Shown here one piece after another: positions 15,368-18,131 of a stretch of 18,131 bases of DNA. The stretch comes from Gallibacterium faecale (GTDB lineage Bacteria > Pseudomonadota > Gammaproteobacteria > Enterobacterales > Pasteurellaceae): the NCBI RefSeq assembly GCF_027920745.1, contig NZ_JAQIBB010000080.1, positions 1 through 18,131 on the forward strand, in the 5' to 3' direction. Below the pieces are notes generated by a model that saw only the letters and a program-made list of their open reading frames with translations, was not told where the DNA came from and did no database searches. The translations under genes and the position numbers were made by a program. The number at the start of each line of letters is the position of its first letter. Position 1 is the first letter of the stretch.

Positions 15368-15394
15368 TTGAAATCTGAAGCTTATCCCCAATAA
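15368..15394 (+). promoter_or_regulatory. Candidate sigma-32 (heat-shock) promoter of opdA
   Basis: TTGAAA (15368-15373) and CCCCAATAA (15386-15394) are 12 bases apart. The sigma-32 consensus is close to CTTGAAA, a 13-14-base gap and CCCCATnTA. Transcription would start near 15400, just upstream of the AAGGAT Shine-Dalgarno. E. coli opdA/prlC is a known heat-shock gene, which makes the match meaningful. The spacer is one or two bases short. A TATAAT at 15321-15326 might serve a housekeeping promoter, but no -35 is evident. Confidence 0.5.
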
Positions 15395-15427
15395 CTAGGG
15401 ACGTATTTTTTTATAAGGATAACTATT

Positions 15428-17473
15428 ATGTCAAACCCATTATTAGATCCAAAAGGATTACCTGAATTTTCAAAAATTAAGTTGGAACATATCCAACCAG
15501 CGATTAGCCAATTAATTCAACAATGTCGTGATACCGTAGAAGAAGTGTTAAAACAGCCAGAATTAACTTGGCAAAATTTCTATTTACCGTTGGCTGAAGT
15601 CAATGACAAATTAAGTAAAGCGTGGTCACCCGTTGCGCATCTAAACTCAGTGAAAAATAGCCCAGAATTACGAGAAGTTTATCAAGCTTGTTTACCATTA
15701 CTGTCTGAATACGGTACTTGGATGGGACAACATCAAGGGCTATATAAAGCCTATCTACAACTAAAAAATAGCCCAGAATTTGCTAGTTTAGCAAAAGATC
15801 AACAAAAAGCGATTGAAAATAGCCTACGTGATTTTGAGTTATCTGGTATTTCTCTTCCGGCAGAGCAACAGCAACGTTATGCCGAAATTGTTGCACGTTT
15901 ATCAGAATTAAGTTCTCAATTTAGTAATAATGTACTTGATGCAACGATGGGTTGGGAAAAGGTGATTACGGATGTGAATGAAATCGCTGGTTTACCAGAA
16001 AGTGCATTGCAAGCGGCGAAAGCGTCCGCAGAAAGTAAGGGCGTGGAAGGGTATCGTTTTACATTAGAGTTTCCAAGTTATCTACCTGTAATGACCTATT
16101 GTGAAAATCGTGCTTTACGTGAAGAAATGTACCGAGCGTTTACGACCAGAGCCTCTGATCAAGGGCCAAATGCGAGTAAATGGGATAATTCTCCAATTAT
16201 GCAAGAGATTCTTACTTTACGTTATGAGCTAGCAAAATTACTCGGGTTTGATACCTATGCAGATTTATCACTAGCAACCAAGATGGCAGAAAGTCCAAAA
16301 CAAGTATTAGATTTCTTGCAAAATTTAGCAAGTTGTTCCAAAGCGCAAGGCGAAAAAGAATTTGCTGCATTACAACAATTTTGTCGTGAACATTTTGCCG
16401 TTGAAGAGTTGGCTGCTTGGGATATTGCTTTTTATAGTGAAAAACAAAAGCAAGCATTATTTGCAATTAATGATGAGGAGTTACGCCCATATTTCCCAGA
16501 AGATCGCGTATTATCTGGTTTATTTGAAGTGGTTTCACGAATTTTTAAAATTAAAGCCGTTGAACGTTTTGATGTGGATACTTATCATCCAGAAGTACGA
16601 TTCTTTGATTTAATTGATGAAAATAATGAGCTAAGAGGAAGTTTTTATCTTGATCTTTATGCCCGTGAACATAAACGTGGCGGTGCCTGGATGGATGATT
16701 GCATTAGTCGTAAACGTAAATTAGATGGTTCATTACAAAAACCGGTAGCTTATTTAGTATGTAATTTTAATCGCCCAATTGGCGATAAACCGGCACTCTT
16801 TACTCATGATGAAGTGACGACATTATTCCATGAGTTTGGGCATGGTATCCATCATATGCTGACAAAAATTGAAACTGGCGATGTATCAGGAATTAATGGT
16901 GTGCCATGGGATGCAGTCGAATTACCAAGCCAATTTATGGAAAATTGGTGTTGGGAAGAGGAGGCATTACAGTTTATCTCTGGCCATTATCAAACAGGAG
17001 AGCCGTTACCAAAAGAGAAGTTAGCTCAATTAATCAAAGCGAAAAATTTCCAAGCCGCTATGTTTGTCTTGCGTCAACTAGAGTTTGGTTTATTTGATTT
17101 CCGCTTACACTATGAATTTGATCCAACTAAATCAGATCAAGTTGCAACAATTTCCGCTGAAGTCAAACAGGATGTTGCTGTGGTGAAAACGCCAACTTGG
17201 GTAAGAACACCGCATAGTTTTAGCCATATTTTTGCAGGTGGTTATGCCGCTGGCTATTATAGTTATTTATGGGCAGAAGTCCTTTCTGCGGATGCCTTTT
17301 CTCGTTTTGAAGAAGAGGGAATCTTTAATCCAGAAACAGGTAAGTCTTTCTTAGATAATATTTTAACTCGTGGTGGTTCGGAAGAACCAATGGAACTCTT
17401 TAAGCGTTTCAGAGGTAGAGAGCCTAAGTTAGATGCATTATTGCGCCATAAAGGGATTATTAGGAATGATTAG
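15428..17473 (+). CDS. opdA: Oligopeptidase A (M3 zinc metallopeptidase)
   Basis: This 681-residue cytoplasmic peptidase (E. coli OpdA/PrlC is 680) degrades short peptides, including cleaved signal peptides. It starts SNPLLD, as its relatives do. The zinc site is HEFGH at 468-472 (His468 and His472 ligands, Glu469 catalytic), with Glu498 in VELPSQFMENW as third ligand. Near the C-terminus, HSFSHIFAGGYAAGYYSYLW is the conserved substrate-binding and lid region of M3 peptidases. No signal peptide is present. The gene is divergent from iolR, apparently unrelated to inositol use, and followed by a strong terminator. A candidate heat-shock promoter precedes it. Confidence 0.96.
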   Translation: MSNPLLDPKGLPEFSKIKLEHIQPAISQLIQQCRDTVEEVLKQPELTWQNFYLPLAEVNDKLSKAWSPVAHLNSVKNSPELREVYQACLPLLSEYGTWMGQHQGLYKAYLQLKNSPEFASLAKDQQKAIENSLRDFELSGISLPAEQQQRYAEIVARLSELSSQFSNNVLDATMGWEKVITDVNEIAGLPESALQAAKASAESKGVEGYRFTLEFPSYLPVMTYCENRALREEMYRAFTTRASDQGPNASKWDNSPIMQEILTLRYELAKLLGFDTYADLSLATKMAESPKQVLDFLQNLASCSKAQGEKEFAALQQFCREHFAVEELAAWDIAFYSEKQKQALFAINDEELRPYFPEDRVLSGLFEVVSRIFKIKAVERFDVDTYHPEVRFFDLIDENNELRGSFYLDLYAREHKRGGAWMDDCISRKRKLDGSLQKPVAYLVCNFNRPIGDKPALFTHDEVTTLFHEFGHGIHHMLTKIETGDVSGINGVPWDAVELPSQFMENWCWEEEALQFISGHYQTGEPLPKEKLAQLIKAKNFQAAMFVLRQLEFGLFDFRLHYEFDPTKSDQVATISAEVKQDVAVVKTPTWVRTPHSFSHIFAGGYAAGYYSYLWAEVLSADAFSRFEEEGIFNPETGKSFLDNILTRGGSEEPMELFKRFRGREPKLDALLRHKGIIRND

Positions 17474-17526
17474 CTGTGAACTCTATGCTTCTACTTTATT
17501 GTTTTATTTAATTTAATTGATAAATG

Positions 17527-17563
17527 AGCTGATTTTTATGTGAGGAATAAAAATCAGCTTTTT
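17527..17563 (+). terminator. Intrinsic terminator after opdA
   Basis: A perfect 13-bp stem (17527-17539 with 17547-17559, loop GTGAGGA) is followed by a short T-run ending at 17563, about 54 bases after the opdA stop codon. Confidence 0.9.
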
Positions 17564-17867
17564 ACTATTGATTCTTCCAAAAAAAGAAATCTCTTTTTTG
17601 ATCTCCTACCAAGAATAATCTTTTATAGTATTTTGTTTTTTCATATATATAAATGTTATATATAAATCATAAATAATTAATTTTTTTATAAAAAAATATT
17701 TATTTTGTTATTTTTTATCTAATTTTATCTCTTTTTTTATACTGTTCGTTTTCTTGTTTTTATATTGTTCGGTTTTTTAAATGCTATTTAACGAAAAAAA
17801 ATATAAGACAAATTCTGATTTAGTCAGTAACTTAAATTTAACAAAGTAATAAAAAAGGAGATCTTAA
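17564..17867. other. Extremely AT-rich promoter region of the truncated amidohydrolase
   Basis: After the opdA terminator lie about 300 bases of very AT-rich DNA, with long T and A runs from 17620 to 17760. Two 15-base near-identical copies of TTTTTATAyTGTTCG lie at 17734-17748 and 17757-17771, 23 bases apart; each contains a -10-like TATAyT. No gene is visible. An AAGGAG Shine-Dalgarno precedes the start at 17868. Confidence 0.5.
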
Positions 17868-18068
17868 ATGGCTAATTATCAGAAACTAATTTTAGGGCAT
17901 ATTATTTTACCGTATAAAGAAATAGAAAATGGATATGTTGCTGTTAGTAATGGAAAAATAGCTTATGTTGGGGAGTGTGCAGCAGGTATTCCTGATGCAG
18001 AAGAGGTTCTTGATTTTTGTGGTAGTTATGTTTTCCCAGCCGCAATTGATGCTCAAGTTCATAGTAGG
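17868..18068 (+). pseudogene. N-terminal fragment of an allantoinase/hydantoinase-like amidohydrolase, interrupted
   Basis: The frame starts with a good AAGGAG Shine-Dalgarno and encodes the N-terminal beta-sandwich of a cyclic amidohydrolase (dihydroorotase/allantoinase/dihydropyrimidinase superfamily): LILGHIILP, NGYVAVSNGKIAYVG, then VFPAAIDAQVHSR at 55-67. Homologues continue for about 400 more residues into the barrel. Here homology ends at Arg67, after which six unrelated residues lead to a stop at 18087-18089. The break coincides with a sequence resembling an IS3-family terminus starting at 18069. DAQVH carries Gln where the usual DxHxH motif has its first metal-binding His; an allantoinase-like subgroup with this motif exists to my knowledge. 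The fragment should be inactive. Confidence 0.7.
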
Positions 18069-18131
18069 TGTAGTGATCCACTAAATTAGCAGTCCTTGAT
18101 AGGTTTTTTCGCTAAAATTGGCGGTAATCCT
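18069..18131. mobile_element. Probable end of an IS3-family insertion sequence
   Basis: At the point where amidohydrolase similarity stops, the sequence reads TGTAGTGATCCACTAAATTA, resembling terminal repeats of IS3-family elements (TGTA, then GACCC-like, then TAAATT). The minus strand of the next 50 bases is open in a frame ending at 18081-18083 with ...FSEKTYQGLLI, and in another frame ending at 18086-18088 with ...ILAKKPIKDC. Either could be the last residues of a transposase reading toward this end. The rest lies outside the window, so the family assignment is tentative. Confidence 0.45.

Noticed and set aside
16362..16613. Open frames inside opdA on both strands (16212-16466 and 16362-16613)
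   Set aside because: Both fall within a well-conserved OpdA region with no independent translation signals.
17578..17602. A-run/T-run inverted repeat after opdA as a second terminator
   Set aside because: The pairing is imperfect and almost entirely A-T; the stem at 17527-17559 already explains termination.
1..18131. CRISPR array, prophage, toxin-antitoxin or other defence system
   Set aside because: No regularly spaced repeats, phage genes, toxin-antitoxin pairs or nuclease/methylase genes are visible; all long genes have metabolic or regulatory assignments.

Overview
The window looks like chromosomal DNA from a member of the Pasteurellaceae (Haemophilus/Actinobacillus/Gallibacterium-like gammaproteobacterium). 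The DNA is AT-rich. The proteins resemble enterobacterial GhrB, OpdA, AzoR and YahK-type enzymes, and the genes are compact with strong Shine-Dalgarno sites and clear intrinsic terminators. The family assignment is inference from protein character; no rRNA or other taxonomic marker is present.

Layout. (1) 1-2102: asparagine synthetase asnB on the minus strand, divergent from a small zinc-ribbon/membrane protein gene. (2) 2103-2618: a gene-free stretch holding a 137-bp imperfect hairpin, a chain of short palindromes and flanking near-direct repeats, best read as a dispersed structured repeat. (3) 2619-4703: a zinc alcohol dehydrogenase divergent from a LysR regulator. (4) 4757-6733: a doxX-azoR operon divergent from a second LysR regulator, a likely quinone/electrophile stress module. 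(5) 6734-8060: a leader region with a possible 33-codon gene and a CRP-like site, then ghrB. (6) 8120-15198: the myo-inositol catabolic locus, iolD-iolE-iolG on the minus strand, divergent from a fused kinase/aldolase gene (iolC plus DUF2090), then the RpiR-family regulator iolR. (7) 15428-17473: oligopeptidase A (opdA/prlC) preceded by a sequence resembling a heat-shock (sigma-32) promoter. (8) 17868-18131: the first 67 codons of an allantoinase/hydantoinase-like amidohydrolase, cut off by what looks like the end of an IS3-family insertion sequence that runs off the window.

Function. IolG oxidises myo-inositol to scyllo-inosose, IolE dehydrates it and IolD opens the ring to 5-deoxy-glucuronate. 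After an isomerase step (IolB, not in this window), the fused protein phosphorylates 5-dehydro-2-deoxygluconate and cleaves it to dihydroxyacetone phosphate and malonate semialdehyde. iolB, iolA and a transporter are absent here and must lie elsewhere if the pathway is complete. A shared inverted repeat, TGAAA-N6-TTTCA, occurs once upstream of iolD and once upstream of iolR. It is my best candidate for the IolR operator.

I found no rRNA, tRNA, CRISPR array, prophage or recognisable defence system. The most interesting items are the structured repeat at 2160-2584, the paired candidate IolR operators, the fused iolC gene in an incomplete cluster, the sigma-32-like promoter of opdA, and the IS-disrupted amidohydrolase.
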